Positions 9,270-18,500 of a DNA stretch of 64,000 nt are shown one piece after another. Below the pieces are notes generated by a model. It had not been told where the DNA came from. It was given only the letters and a program-made list of their open reading frames with translations, and searched no databases. A program made the position numbers and the translations under genes. The DNA is taken from NCBI RefSeq assembly GCF_002749975.1, contig NZ_PEIG01000010.1:1-64000 (forward strand), in the 5' to 3' direction. The stretch is from Gloeocapsopsis sp. IPPAS B-1203 (lineage in GTDB: Bacteria; Cyanobacteriota; Cyanobacteriia; Cyanobacteriales; Chroococcidiopsidaceae). How positions within the stretch are numbered: position 1 is the first letter of the stretch; every line of letters starts with the position of its first letter.

Positions 9270-9802
9270 AATTTACTTGATCAACCACCAGAATTTATCT
9301 ACACACTTCTAAGAAGCTAGGAGTGCCTTAACATCATACTCGCTGACTATTATCATCTCACCTTTGTCTAGCGTTTCTTGATTGACCTCAGACTGAGTAC
9401 AGTAACGCTGACATCAGCAGATTTTGTTGTCAGGAATAGCAATCGCTGCAACAATCGCTGAAGCACGAAGTCTGTTAATGCAATTTTCCTTAGCTCTAAT
9501 AAAAGCAAGTGCAGCCCTATTGTACCCGACATTGAGAGGAGCGAGGGGAGAAGTGTTAGTAACGCTTTGGCTAATTTTGAGTTTTGAATCCTCAAAAGTT
9601 TTAGAAAGTGAACAAAGGTGCCTGAGGCATTAGAACTGCTTCAACTCTCTTGAACTCACCACTCAAAACTCTTGACGAGAAACTCCTAGTCTCCCTCGCA
9701 CCCCTGCTACAGCAGCTCAATATTTGGGAATACTAGGCGTAGGAGCTAATTTTATTGTTTTTACTCCTTATTGCCACATATAAATATTTTCACAATCCCA
9801 AT
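9270..9802. repeat. Intergenic region with a nested inverted-repeat element
   Basis: A 533-base gap. Within it, 9529-9555 is G-rich (GAGGAGCGAGGGGAGAAG), 9574-9598 is TTTTGAGTTTTGAAT-rich, 9652-9671 is its near complement (GAACTCACCACTCAAAACTC), and 9688-9707 is C-rich (TCTCCCTCGCACCCC). The order G-rich, T/G-rich, complement, C-rich forms two nested imperfect palindromes, as at 30775-30950. Two short frames here, one on each strand, overlap each other, lie on the repeat and have no recognisable sequence, so I leave them out. Confidence 0.6.
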
Positions 9803-10177
9803 ATGTCAATTGAGCAACTACAACCTGCTGCTTTGCAAGAAGTCAGAGTCTATCAACCGTATTTTCAGGGCAATAAACGCAATACACTCCCCTTAGCAAT
9901 TAGTCTTTACAAACAAGGAGTGCTTCAAGGACAGCGCAATATAGAAGGTGGTGATGATATTCCTTTTGTTGCGACTTGGAACGTTTCTACTCTACCTGCC
10001 GATTTAACTCGCTGTCGAATGCAGTTCGACGGTAAGGCAGATCTCAGTTATGAGGTGATGATGTCTAGTTCGGAACTCGTAGACTTTCTGATCGAGACGA
10101 TTTTACATTTCAAACGGACTAATACAGTTGATTTCTCTAAGGGTTTTTACCGCAAACTACTCCGCTTCGACGATTAG
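9803..10177 (+). CDS. ebsA: EbsA-like type IV pilus biogenesis protein
   Basis: Small cyanobacterial protein of the EbsA family; in Synechococcus elongatus EbsA is needed for pilus assembly, competence and the secretion that suppresses biofilm formation. The 124-residue product from the ATG at 9803 begins MSIEQLQPA and contains QGNKRNTLPLAISLYKQG, PFVATWNV, LPADLTRCRMQFDG and FYRKLLRFDD, which I recognise from cyanobacterial orthologues. No signal peptide or membrane segment is seen, so it is soluble and cytoplasmic. The frame extends upstream to 9755 with hydrophobic but unrelated sequence. The pilMNOQ genes are 50 kb away. Confidence 0.78.
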   Translation: MSIEQLQPAALQEVRVYQPYFQGNKRNTLPLAISLYKQGVLQGQRNIEGGDDIPFVATWNVSTLPADLTRCRMQFDGKADLSYEVMMSSSELVDFLIETILHFKRTNTVDFSKGFYRKLLRFDD

Positions 10178-10320
10178 ATCAGAAAATCTTACTTCATTTT
10201 GTAACTTAAACTTCCAATCTGTTAGCCGTCTACCCTCAAACTACAAGAACTGCTGATGAGTCTTATCAAATAGCATGTTCAACCTAGAATATATAAATAA
10301 TAAAAGTCGCGTGCGGCGAA

Positions 10321-11430
10321 ATGTTGAGTTTAGGGAGTGGGGACGTGCCGAATGCTAAGTACTTGCTGATTGGATCAATGGAAGCTTACAGCGGTAAGTC
10401 GGCAACAGTGCTGGGGTTATCCGATCAGCTAAAGGATTCAAAACTCGATATTGCCTATGGCAAACCTCTGGGTAATTGGATGAATGACTCTGATGAATCG
10501 CTGATTGACGCAGATGTTCAGTTTATTAACCAAATACTTCAGCTACCAGAAAACAAACTATTACCGTCGCTCCTGACTTTAAATGAAGCCAACATTCAAA
10601 AGCGCCTGCGCGGTGAAGATACAAATGATTACCAATCGGCTGCAACACAATATCTGCAGTCAAAGGGAGATTTGGTGTTACTTGAAGGTCCAGGTACTTT
10701 AGAAGAAGGCAGCTTATTTGGTTTAAGCTTACTAGAGATTGCTGAAGTTGTTGATGCGAAAGTACTGCTTGTCGCACGATACAAACCAGTGTTTTTAGTG
10801 GAGGCACTTTTATCTGCGAAGCGGCGCTTGGGCGATCGCTTAATTGGTCTCTTAATCAATGATATTGCTCCAGAACAGATGGAGACTGTTAATACAGAAG
10901 TCCGCTCATTTTTGGAAAAACAAGGTGTTCCAGTCTTGGGAACACTACCAAAACATAATTTATTGCGGAGTGTCAGCGTCGCTGAACTTGTTCAGCACTT
11001 AGGTGCAGAAGTATTGTGTCGTCCCGATCGCCTGGATTTAATGGTAGAAAGTCTGGCAATTGGCGCTATGAATGTCAATGCGGCTCTAAAATATTTCCGC
11101 AGACGGCAGAACATGGCAGTGGTAACAGGTGGCGATCGCGTAGAAATTCAACTTGCTGCTTTGGAAAGTTCGACACAATGTTTGATTTTAACGGGACAAC
11201 TACCACCACCACCATTTATTCTCTCCAAAGCTGAGGAACTAGAAATTCCCATTTTGTCTGTTGATCTCGATACACTCTCGACAGTAGAAATTATTGATCG
11301 CACTTTTGGACAAGTCCGTCTGCATGAACCAATTAAAGTACAATGTATCCGCGAGTTGATGCAGGAGCATTTTGATATCGAGCGCTTGTTGTCGCAATTA
11401 GAGTTAAAGCCTGCAGTGGCATTGCCTTAG
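10321..11430 (+). CDS. BioD-like/DRTGG domain protein (phosphotransacetylase-family N-terminus)
   Basis: The 369-residue product has a P-loop ATPase-like N-terminal domain of the dethiobiotin-synthetase fold (LIGSMEAYSGKSATVLGL near 15-32, then LVLLEGPGTLEEGSLFGLSL), followed by a DRTGG domain (about 220-330: MNVNAALKYFRRRQNMAVVT, then GGDRVEIQLAAL). This order matches the N-terminal regulatory part of long Pta enzymes but the catalytic phosphotransacetylase domain is absent. Such stand-alone proteins are common in cyanobacteria and have no settled function. The ATG at 10321 or the GTG at 10345 could be the start; the GTG has AGGGAG at a good distance. Confidence 0.75.
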   Translation: MLSLGSGDVPNAKYLLIGSMEAYSGKSATVLGLSDQLKDSKLDIAYGKPLGNWMNDSDESLIDADVQFINQILQLPENKLLPSLLTLNEANIQKRLRGEDTNDYQSAATQYLQSKGDLVLLEGPGTLEEGSLFGLSLLEIAEVVDAKVLLVARYKPVFLVEALLSAKRRLGDRLIGLLINDIAPEQMETVNTEVRSFLEKQGVPVLGTLPKHNLLRSVSVAELVQHLGAEVLCRPDRLDLMVESLAIGAMNVNAALKYFRRRQNMAVVTGGDRVEIQLAALESSTQCLILTGQLPPPPFILSKAEELEIPILSVDLDTLSTVEIIDRTFGQVRLHEPIKVQCIRELMQEHFDIERLLSQLELKPAVALP

Positions 11431-11456
11431 CATCTCATGAAGTAGTGGCAGCAGAT

Positions 11457-11933
11457 TTATCGGTTTTTGACTGTTGCCTTAGCACTTTCTCTGCGTCCTG
11501 TAATTGGAACGTGCTTAGTTGCACTGGCTAAGCCAAATATTGGCATGTTGCCATAAAAGGCTTCATAATTACCAGGTTCAATTAGGTAAGTTTCGTGCCA
11601 AATTCCTACACTGCCATCGTTACCTATGGCACGATTAAAACGTTGCCATGCCGATAGATGAGGATCAGCAGGATTCTTAGCAAAACGCTCTAAATCCTCA
11701 AACGAGCGCCAGTATTGAATTAGCCCAGCACCCCGCCAATAGACAAAGTTTTCTCCGCCTAAAAATCCTTTTTCTGGATGTTGACAAAGCGTATGCAGCA
11801 TTGGTGCCATTGCCCGTGCTGTGGGAATCCATTTGGAAAAAGCGAAGAATTGATTAATTCGCATTCCAATCAGAAATACGACAAAGGGTTCGTCAACTTG
11901 CGCTGTAAAGCGCCCTGGCATGATTTGAACCAT
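11457..11933 (-). CDS. DUF4188 domain protein (monooxygenase-like)
   Basis: The 158-residue product looks like the DUF4188 family, dimeric alpha/beta-barrel proteins related to small heme monooxygenases and aldoxime dehydratase-like proteins. Features are FVVFLIGMRINQFFAFSKW, the YWRGAGLIQYWRSFEDLERF block and HETYLIEPGNYEAFYGNMP. It is divergent from a PadR regulator at 12117, the usual context for this family, so its expression is probably controlled by that repressor. The substrate is unknown. Start is the ATG at 11933. Confidence 0.75.
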   Translation of the reverse strand: MVQIMPGRFTAQVDEPFVVFLIGMRINQFFAFSKWIPTARAMAPMLHTLCQHPEKGFLGGENFVYWRGAGLIQYWRSFEDLERFAKNPADPHLSAWQRFNRAIGNDGSVGIWHETYLIEPGNYEAFYGNMPIFGLASATKHVPITGRRESAKATVKNR

Positions 11934-12064
11934 GACTGTCTTCCGTTGTATTGCAAGGTTTTACAAACAATTCGCTTAACTCGTTGGGTGCTGATAACGT
12001 AATATGAACGCAAATCATGCCCAACTAAAGATTTGTTTGTGCAATTAATTTAATATGTGTTTAA

Positions 12065-12087
12065 TTGCATATTTAAATTATATGCAA
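12065..12087. promoter_or_regulatory. Probable PadR operator
   Basis: TTGCATAT (12065-12072) and ATATGCAA (12080-12087) form a perfect inverted repeat with a 7-base AT spacer. A further half-site TTGCATATG follows at 12092-12100. The repeat lies 30 bases before the padR start and between it and the divergent DUF4188 gene, the expected position for an autoregulatory operator. Confidence 0.65.
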
Positions 12088-12116
12088 ACAGTTGCATATG
12101 TCAAGGAAATAATTTC

Positions 12117-12647
12117 ATGGCTTTAGCACACGCAATTTTGGCAGTTTTGGTTGATTGCCCCAATAGTGGTTACGACTTAGCAAAGCAATTCGATGGTTCT
12201 GTAGGGTTCTTTTGGGCAGCCAGTCATCAACAAATTTATCGGGAGTTATCGAAACTCGAAAAGCAAGGTTGGCTGAGTAGTGAAATTATTCCGCAAGAAG
12301 GACGTCCTGACAAAAAGCTCTACTACATTACCGAAGCAGGGAAACAAGAACTGCAAGCGTGGATCGCTCAACCTTGTGAGCCAGCAGCAATTAAAGACGA
12401 TCTTTTAGTAAAAACCTTTGCAGGTTATATAGCTTCCCCCAAAATAATTTTGGATGAGTTACAGCAGCATCGCCAAGCGCATTTAGAGAAGTTATCGACA
12501 TACAAAACTCTAGAACAGCAGTACTTTCAAAATGTACAAACGCTGTCTTTAGCGGCGAAGTTTCGTTATTTAACGCTGCTTAAAGGTATTAGTTATGAAA
12601 CCGACTGGGTGGCTTGGTGCGATCGCGCAATTGAAATACTTCGTTAA
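12117..12647 (+). CDS. PadR-family transcriptional regulator
   Basis: Winged-helix repressor of 176 residues. The N-terminal PadR domain has LAHAILAVLVDCPNSGYDLAKQ, then ASHQQIYRELSKLEKQGWL and GRPDKKLYYITEAGKQEL, and the C-terminal part (VirR-like, LDELQQHRQAHLEKL) forms the dimerisation helices. The ATG at 12117 has AAGGA at 12103-12107; an upstream GTG in the same frame would run translation through the operator. PadR proteins often sense phenolic or other small hydrophobic compounds; the ligand is unknown here. The likely target is the divergent DUF4188 gene. Confidence 0.88.
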   Translation: MALAHAILAVLVDCPNSGYDLAKQFDGSVGFFWAASHQQIYRELSKLEKQGWLSSEIIPQEGRPDKKLYYITEAGKQELQAWIAQPCEPAAIKDDLLVKTFAGYIASPKIILDELQQHRQAHLEKLSTYKTLEQQYFQNVQTLSLAAKFRYLTLLKGISYETDWVAWCDRAIEILR

Positions 12648-12689
12648 TCGTAAATAACTGCGATCGCGCTGTCTGCTAGAATAGCTAGG

Positions 12690-13217
12690 TTGTTTAATCT
12701 GATTCCGTCTTTGAGTCAGTCTATAGATCTCGTCAACAACGTTGACACCTTAGCGCAAGAACTAGCAACGATTCAGCAAACAGGTGCTAAGCGAATCGCC
12801 TTATTAGGTTCTCGTCATGTTCCCCTTACTCATCAGCATCTGATCGAAATGATGAGTTATGCCCTCGTTTTATCTGGCAATCGATTGATCACCTCTGGCG
12901 CAACTGGAACGAACTCTGCTGCGATCCGAGGTGCAATGCGGGCTGATGCTAATTTATTAACGGTCATTCTTCCTCAAAGTCTAGAACGCCAACCACTGGA
13001 GTCACGACAACAGCTTGAGCAAGTAATGCACTTAGTAGAAAACCCCAGCAATGACAATTTGTCTTTGGCAGAAGCTAGTGCTATCTGTAACCAAGAAATT
13101 ATCTCGCGCTGTCAGCAGTTGATTTGCTTTGCGTTTCACGATAGCCGTACTTTGCTACAAACTTGCCAAGAGGCAGAGGATCAGCGCAAAGTAGTGACGC
13201 TATTCTATTTAGACTAA
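12690..13217 (+). CDS. DprA/Smf-like Rossmann protein
   Basis: A 175-residue protein with the core of the DprA (Smf) fold: GAKRIALLGSRHVPLT, LVLSGNRLITSGATGTNSAAIRGA and NEIISRC-like ends. DprA proper loads RecA on incoming single-stranded DNA and is about 370 residues with extra N- and C-terminal domains, which are missing here. It could bind DNA or, like the related LOG/MoCo carriers, a nucleotide. No ATG lies near the beginning; TTG at 12690 or TTG at 12711 (LSQSIDLV) is the likely start and the exact choice is open. It follows padR by 42 bases. Confidence 0.7.
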   Translation: MFNLIPSLSQSIDLVNNVDTLAQELATIQQTGAKRIALLGSRHVPLTHQHLIEMMSYALVLSGNRLITSGATGTNSAAIRGAMRADANLLTVILPQSLERQPLESRQQLEQVMHLVENPSNDNLSLAEASAICNQEIISRCQQLICFAFHDSRTLLQTCQEAEDQRKVVTLFYLD

Positions 13218-13253
13218 GGCTGTTAGTTATTCGCTCTTTTCAACTGGTAAAAC

Positions 13254-13670
13254 ATGAATTTTTCACAACTACCAGCTTCAGTAGTTTTCTTATATTGCAT
13301 TGTTGCGGCAGTTATTTTAATTTATCTGCCTTTCTTAGTCGTCGGTTACGCACGAGTAAAAGTTGGCTATGATATTGCCGCTCCTCGCGCTATGTTTGAT
13401 AAGTTGCCACCCTATGCACAACGGGCAACATGGGCACATCAAAATTCTTTTGAAGCCTTTATGATTTTTGCCGTCGCAGCTTTGATGGCTTATGTCACAG
13501 GGGTGAATTCTAACTTAGCCGTCGGCGCAGCGATCGCATTCGTGATTGTTCGTTTTCTATACTCGGTATTTTATGTTGCCGACATTCCTATTGGGCGATC
13601 GCTGATGTTCGCCATTGGTTCCCTCTGTTCTGGTACTCTATTTGTCTTAAGTCTTTTGCAAACTAAATAG
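13254..13670 (+). CDS. MAPEG family membrane protein
   Basis: Four-helix membrane protein of 138 residues in the family of microsomal glutathione transferase-like proteins. Hydrophobic segments fall near 8-32, 66-84, 88-105 and 115-134. The stretch RATWAHQNSFEAFMIFA and the following FYVADIP match the conserved helix 2 and 4 signatures of bacterial MAPEG proteins. ATG at 13254 follows a weak ribosome site. Bacterial members are of uncertain substrate; glutathione conjugation is inferred from the family only. Confidence 0.85.
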   Translation: MNFSQLPASVVFLYCIVAAVILIYLPFLVVGYARVKVGYDIAAPRAMFDKLPPYAQRATWAHQNSFEAFMIFAVAALMAYVTGVNSNLAVGAAIAFVIVRFLYSVFYVADIPIGRSLMFAIGSLCSGTLFVLSLLQTK

Positions 13671-13794
13671 GAGCGAGTGAAAGAGTGGGAGAGTAAGAGT
13701 GTGGGAGTGTAAAAGATAATTGTCAATCCGCCTACCCAACTACCCGCCTACCTTCTGCTCCGTCTGACCCCTGACCCCTGACCCCTGACCCCTT
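13671..13794. repeat. Intergenic repeat with G-rich and C-rich sides and CCCTGA tandem units
   Basis: The left side (13671-13712) is built of GAGTG/GGGAG words, and the right side (13729-13752) is CCGCCTACCCAACTACCC-like, partly complementary. From 13765 there are three tandem copies of TGACCCC or CCCTGAC. It is a shorter member of the element family also at 22520, 30775 and 57810. Confidence 0.65.
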
Positions 13795-13800
13795 TTGCTT

Positions 13801-14292
13801 ATGGCTGCTACATACTCTTTTGATATCGTTAGTGATTTTGATCGCCAAGAGTTAGTCAACGCGGTTGATCAAACTGTACGGGACATCAAAAGTCGCTATG
13901 ACTTAAAAGATACCCAAACTACTGTAGAACTCGGTGATGAAGTTATCACAGTGAACACTGATAGCGAATTTACACTAGAGTCAGTACATACTGTCTTGCG
14001 AGAGAAAGCTGCAAAGCGTCAATTATCGATGAAGATTTTTGATTTTGGCAAAGTTGAATCAGCAAGTGGAAACCGCGTTCGCCAAGAAATTAAGTTAAAA
14101 AAAGGCATCAGTCAAGAAATTGGTAAGCAAATCTCGAAGCTGATTCGCGATGAATTTAAGAAGATACAAGCTTCGATTCAGGGCGATGCAGTGCGAGTTT
14201 CGAGTAAAACAAAGGATGACTTGCAAGCTGTCATGCAACGTCTGAAGCAAGAAGATTTTCCAGTAGCTTTACAGTTTACCAACTACCGCTAG
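13801..14292 (+). CDS. YajQ-family cyclic-di-GMP-binding protein
   Basis: UPF0234/YajQ protein of 163 residues: two ferredoxin-like folds, with [20 protein letters not shown] at the start and [20 protein letters not shown] near the end, ending [10 protein letters not shown]. Some members bind cyclic di-GMP or nucleic acid and act as transcription co-factors; the role in cyanobacteria is unproven. The ATG at 13801 follows the tandem repeat directly, so no clear ribosome binding site is visible. A TTG two codons earlier is also in frame. Confidence 0.9.
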   Translation: MAATYSFDIVSDFDRQELVNAVDQTVRDIKSRYDLKDTQTTVELGDEVITVNTDSEFTLESVHTVLREKAAKRQLSMKIFDFGKVESASGNRVRQEIKLKKGISQEIGKQISKLIRDEFKKIQASIQGDAVRVSSKTKDDLQAVMQRLKQEDFPVALQFTNYR

Positions 14293-14344
14293 AGCGATCG
14301 CCGCTTCATTGGAAATCCTGAGTGTAAATTTTTTTAGTAAATGC

Positions 14345-14360
14345 ATGAATATCTGTTCAT
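14345..14360. promoter_or_regulatory. SmtB/ArsR-type operator upstream of the metallothionein
   Basis: ATGAA (14345-14349), six bases, then TTCAT (14356-14360) is an inverted repeat of the TGAA-N6-TTCA type bound by SmtB-class zinc sensors. It lies 35 bases before the metallothionein start, and a partial second half-site (TGATATTCA) follows at about 14371-14379. No smtB gene is in this window, so the regulator would act in trans. Confidence 0.65.
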
Positions 14361-14394
14361 ATGTTATATTGATATTCAGAGCTAGGAGAAAAAA

Positions 14395-14559
14395 ATGACA
14401 ACTGTAACTCAAATGAAATGTGCGTGTGAAAATTGTTTGTGTATTGTTTCTCTAGAAGACGCCATTCAAAAAGATGGTAAGCCTTATTGCAGCGAAGCCT
14501 GTGCTAATGGTCACACAAGTGGTTCAGGTTGCGGTCATAGCGGTTGTGGATGTAGCTAA
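14395..14559 (+). CDS. smtA: Bacterial metallothionein (SmtA/BmtA type), 54 residues
   Basis: Cysteine-rich zinc-binding protein that stores and buffers zinc or cadmium in the cytoplasm. I read it from the ATG at 14395: MTTVTQMKCACENCLC, then PYCSEACANGH and GCGHSGCGCS at the end. It holds 10 cysteines and 2 histidines, in the CxCxxC, YCSxxCxxGH and CGHxxCxC pattern of the SmtA Zn4 cluster with its small zinc-finger-like fold. RBS CTAGGAGA lies 9-10 bases before the ATG. It is followed by a hairpin terminator, so it forms a single-gene unit under metal control. Confidence 0.93.
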   Translation: MTTVTQMKCACENCLCIVSLEDAIQKDGKPYCSEACANGHTSGSGCGHSGCGCS

Positions 14560-14598
14560 GATTCAATTTATTACTAAAGCCATTGTGGAGTATATCAG

Positions 14599-14629
14599 GG
14601 AGTAGGACAGAAAATGTTTCTACTCCTTT
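14599..14629 (+). terminator. Terminator after the metallothionein gene
   Basis: GGAGTAG (14599-14605) pairs with CTACTCC (14620-14626), with a possible inner ACA/TGT extension, followed by TTTG. Its distance (40 bases after the stop) suits a terminator for the metallothionein transcript. The methyltransferase on the other strand ends just beyond it. Confidence 0.6.
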
Positions 14630-14653
14630 GTTGTTATGAAATTAACTTCTAAT

Positions 14654-15430
14654 TCATTTTTTCACACATAAGAATCTATAGCCTACATCCAACTGATTGA
14701 GTTGCTTCAATTGCCCATATTTTGCATTCCATTGACCGTAATTTAAATCGGTTTGAAGAAGATTAATTCCGGTTTGAACTGCATTAGGATTAGCTAGAGC
14801 AAAAGCTGACATACTTGCTCTGACTTGAGCATTTAGATAAATTTCAGGTTTTCTCCAACCTGCTGCCAAGAACATATCTGACAAATCTGGTGGCAACATG
14901 AAAGGATGAACATCAACGACTCTTTGAGTAATTTCTTCAAGAAGAGATATGATATTTTTTAAAGATGAAAAAACTTGTTTGTCATACTCTCGAATAAAAG
15001 GGAAATAATCATACAACCAAAAACTTTTGCTTGCGATCACGTCAAAAGTAAGAATACTAACTTTCTTTTTAGCAATCCGGTTCATCTCGTAAAAAGCTTT
15101 TTTGAGTTCAGAAAAATGGTGAATTGCTAGAAGACAAATGACAGCATCTACTGCATTGTTAGGTAAAGTAATTGCCTCAGCATAATCGCTTAGCCATTGT
15201 ACTCGCGGATGTGGTGTAGCGTGCGATCGCATCACGGCAGAAGGTTCAACAGCATAAATATGAAACCCGCGTTCAGCCAGCATCCTACTATAGCCGCCTG
15301 TGCCTGCACCAATATCAGCAATAATACTTCCTGGAGTTAACGCGAGTAAATGGACTACAGAATCAACTATCCGCACATCTGGAAGCCGAGAGTAAGCATA
15401 GGATTGACCGATCGCATCATAGATAGGCAT
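14654..15430 (-). CDS. Class I SAM-dependent methyltransferase
   Basis: The 258-residue product has the Rossmann SAM-binding motif I IADIGAGTGGYSRML (about 37-51), acidic VEPSAVM (motif II) and AVICLLAIHHFSE (post-motif II), typical of small-molecule methyltransferases of the UbiE/ArsM-like type. No cysteine triad of ArsM is present. The substrate cannot be inferred from sequence or neighbours. Start is the ATG at 15430; it is divergent from metH. Base usage is more AT-rich than its neighbours, which may indicate an accessory gene. Confidence 0.8.
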   Translation of the reverse strand: MPIYDAIGQSYAYSRLPDVRIVDSVVHLLALTPGSIIADIGAGTGGYSRMLAERGFHIYAVEPSAVMRSHATPHPRVQWLSDYAEAITLPNNAVDAVICLLAIHHFSELKKAFYEMNRIAKKKVSILTFDVIASKSFWLYDYFPFIREYDKQVFSSLKNIISLLEEITQRVVDVHPFMLPPDLSDMFLAAGWRKPEIYLNAQVRASMSAFALANPNAVQTGINLLQTDLNYGQWNAKYGQLKQLNQLDVGYRFLCVKK

Positions 15431-15585
15431 GATGGTTTTTGTAGGACATTAGGTAATAAAAGGTAATTATTTCGGCGCGATCGCCCCCTCTTGCGCAGAA
15501 ATTTTGCAAAATATATAGAAGTTGACTATTCTTAACCTACTTCTCAGCAATCAGACAGTTCTGTCACTGCTAGCGATATTTATAT

Positions 15586-18500
15586 ATGAACAGCCCTTTT
15601 CTGACTCGCCTCCACAGTCCCGATCGCCCTGTCATCGTCTTTGATGGCGCAATGGGAACAAATTTGCAAACCCAAAATCTCAGCGCAGAGGACTTCGGAG
15701 GAGCGCAATATGAAGGATGTAACGAGTATTTAGTTCATACAAAACCCGAAGCTGTTGCCAAGGTACATCGTGACTTTTTAGTAGCAGGTGCGGATGTTAT
15801 TGAGACAGATACATTTGGTGCTGCGTCCATTGTCCTAGCAGAGTACGACTTAGCAGACCAAGCTTACTATTTAAACAAAAAAGCAGCAGAACTCGCGCTT
15901 CAAGTTGCCGCAGAATTTTCTACTCCAGAAAAACCCCGCTTTGTTGCTGGTTCAATGGGACCAACAACGAAATTACCAACATTGGGACACATCGACTTTG
16001 ATACGATGCAAGCGGCTTTTGTCGAACAAGCTGAAGGATTATATGACGGTGGGGTTGATTTATTCATTGTTGAAACTTGTCAGGACGTGCTGCAAATTAA
16101 AGCAGCATTAAATGCAGTCGAATCAGTGTTTCACCGCAAGGGAGAACGACGTCCCCTCATGGTATCGGTGACAATGGAAACAACTGGTACGATGCTGGTA
16201 GGCTCCGATATCGGTGCAGCGTTGACAATTTTAGAGCCATACCCAATTGATATTCTCGGTCTAAACTGCGCTACGGGTCCAGACCGGATGGCAGAACATA
16301 TTAAATATCTTTCGCAGCATTCGCCGTTTGTCGTTTCTTGTATTCCTAATGCAGGGCTACCAGAAAACGTAGGCGGTCAAGCACACTACCGACTCACACC
16401 GATGGAATTGCGCATGGCACTCATGCATTTCATTGAAGATTTGGGAGTGCAGGTGATTGGTGGCTGTTGCGGTACGCGTCCCGATCACATTCAACAATTA
16501 GCAGAAATTGCCACGACGCTGAAGCCTAAAGAACGGCATCCTAGCTATGAGCCAGCAGCAGCATCAATTTACAGTGCGCAACCCTATGACCAAGATAATT
16601 CATTTTTGATTATCGGCGAACGATTAAATGCGAGTGGTTCCAAAAAATGCCGCGAATTGCTTAATGCGGAAGATTGGGATGGACTCGTGTCGATGGCTAA
16701 AGGACAGGTGAGAGAAGGGGCACATATTTTAGATGTGAATGTGGACTATGTAGGGCGTGATGGCGAACGGGATATGCATGAACTGGTATCTCGATTAGTA
16801 ACAAATGTGACACTGCCGTTAATGCTCGACTCCACTGAATGGGAAAAGATGGAGGCAGGGTTAAAGGTAGCTGGTGGTAAATGTTTGCTCAACTCGACGA
16901 ACTACGAGGATGGAGAACCACGATTTTTTAAGGTATTGGAGTTAGCAAAACAATATGGTGCTGGTGTCGTTGTGGGCACGATTGATGAAGATGGAATGGC
17001 GCGAACCGCCGAAAAGAAATTTGAAATTGCCCAACGTGCTTACAATCAAGCTGTAGAATACGGTATTCCACCAGAAGAAATCTTTTTTGATACCTTAGCG
17101 CTACCGATTTCGACAGGAATTGAAGAAGATCGCGCTAATGGTAAAGCAACGATTGAAGCAATTCGTCGCATTCGCGAAGAACTACCAGGCTGTCATGTAG
17201 TTTTGGGGGTTTCCAATGTTTCGTTTGGCTTAAATCCCGCTGCGCGTGTGGTACTTAATTCGATGTTTCTCCACGAAGCCATGATGGCAGGAATGGATGC
17301 AGCAATTGTTAGTGCTAGCAAGATTTTGCCGTTGGCTAAGATTGAGCCAGAACACCAGGAACTCTGTCGCAAGTTGATTTATGATGACCGGCAATTTGAT
17401 GGAGATATTTGTGTTTACGATCCCTTGGCAAAGTTGACAACCTTGTTTGAAGGTGCAACAACGAAGCGCGATCGCACAATTGACGAAAGTATTCCTATCG
17501 AAGAACGTCTCAAGCGTCACATCATCGACGGCGAACGTATTGGCTTAGAAGAACAACTGCAAAAAGCTTTGGAAAAATATGCACCACTCGATATTATCAA
17601 TAACTTCTTACTCGATGGCATGAAAGTTGTTGGAGAACTGTTCGGTTCTGGACAAATGCAGCTACCTTTCGTGTTGCAATCTGCGGAGACAATGAAAGCT
17701 GCAGTGGCTTATCTTGAGCCATTGATGGAAAAGCAAGAAAGCGGTAATAACTCTAAAGGTACGGTAGTCATTGCAACAGTCAAGGGTGATGTTCACGATA
17801 TTGGTAAAAACCTTGTTGATATCATTTTGTCGAATAATGGCTACAAAGTCGTTAACCTTGGTATCAAGCAGCCAGTGGAAAACATTATTGATGCCTATGA
17901 AGCGCATAAAGCCGATTGCATTGCGATGAGTGGGTTGTTAGTGAAGTCCACTGCTTTCATGAAGGAAAATTTAGAAGTATTCAACCAGCGAGGAATTACG
18001 GTTCCGGTGATTTTGGGCGGTGCAGCGTTGACCCCTAAATTCGTTTATGAAGATTGCCAGCAAACGTACAAAGGACACGTCGTTTACGGTAAAGATGCCT
18101 TCTCTGACTTGCATTTTATGGATAAGTTAATGCCCGCTAAGTCGCAAGGTAACTGGGACAATCTCCAAGGCTTCTTAAATGGATTGGCAGAAGATCCTCA
18201 AACATCGCAAAATGGGCATCAAGAACCCCCTGCAGAAAATCTTTCACCCCTAGCCCCTAATCCCATGCCCCTCGTTGCTGATACCCGTCGTTCTGAAGCT
18301 GTAGCAGTCGATATTGAGCGCCCTAAGCCGCCTTTTTGGGGAACAAAGATATTGCAACCAGAAAATATTGCTTGGGATGAGTTATTTTGGTACTTGGATT
18401 TACAAGCTTTGATTGCAGGACAGTGGCAGTTTCGTAAACCAAAAGAGCAATCAAAGGAGGAATATCAGGCGTTCTTAACACAGAAGGTATATCCGATTTT

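Noticed and set aside
9424-9633. Frames on both strands in the gap upstream of ebsA
   Set aside because: They lie on the repeat element, overlap each other and show no protein-like composition.
13765-13794. Tandem CCCTGAC units as a possible CRISPR or telomere-like array
   Set aside because: Units are 7 bases with no spacers; they are simple tandem repeats.
15431-15585. Possible cobalamin riboswitch upstream of metH
   Set aside because: No B12-box (GCCACTG type) or matching stems were seen; only a short GACAGTTCTGTC hairpin near 15553.
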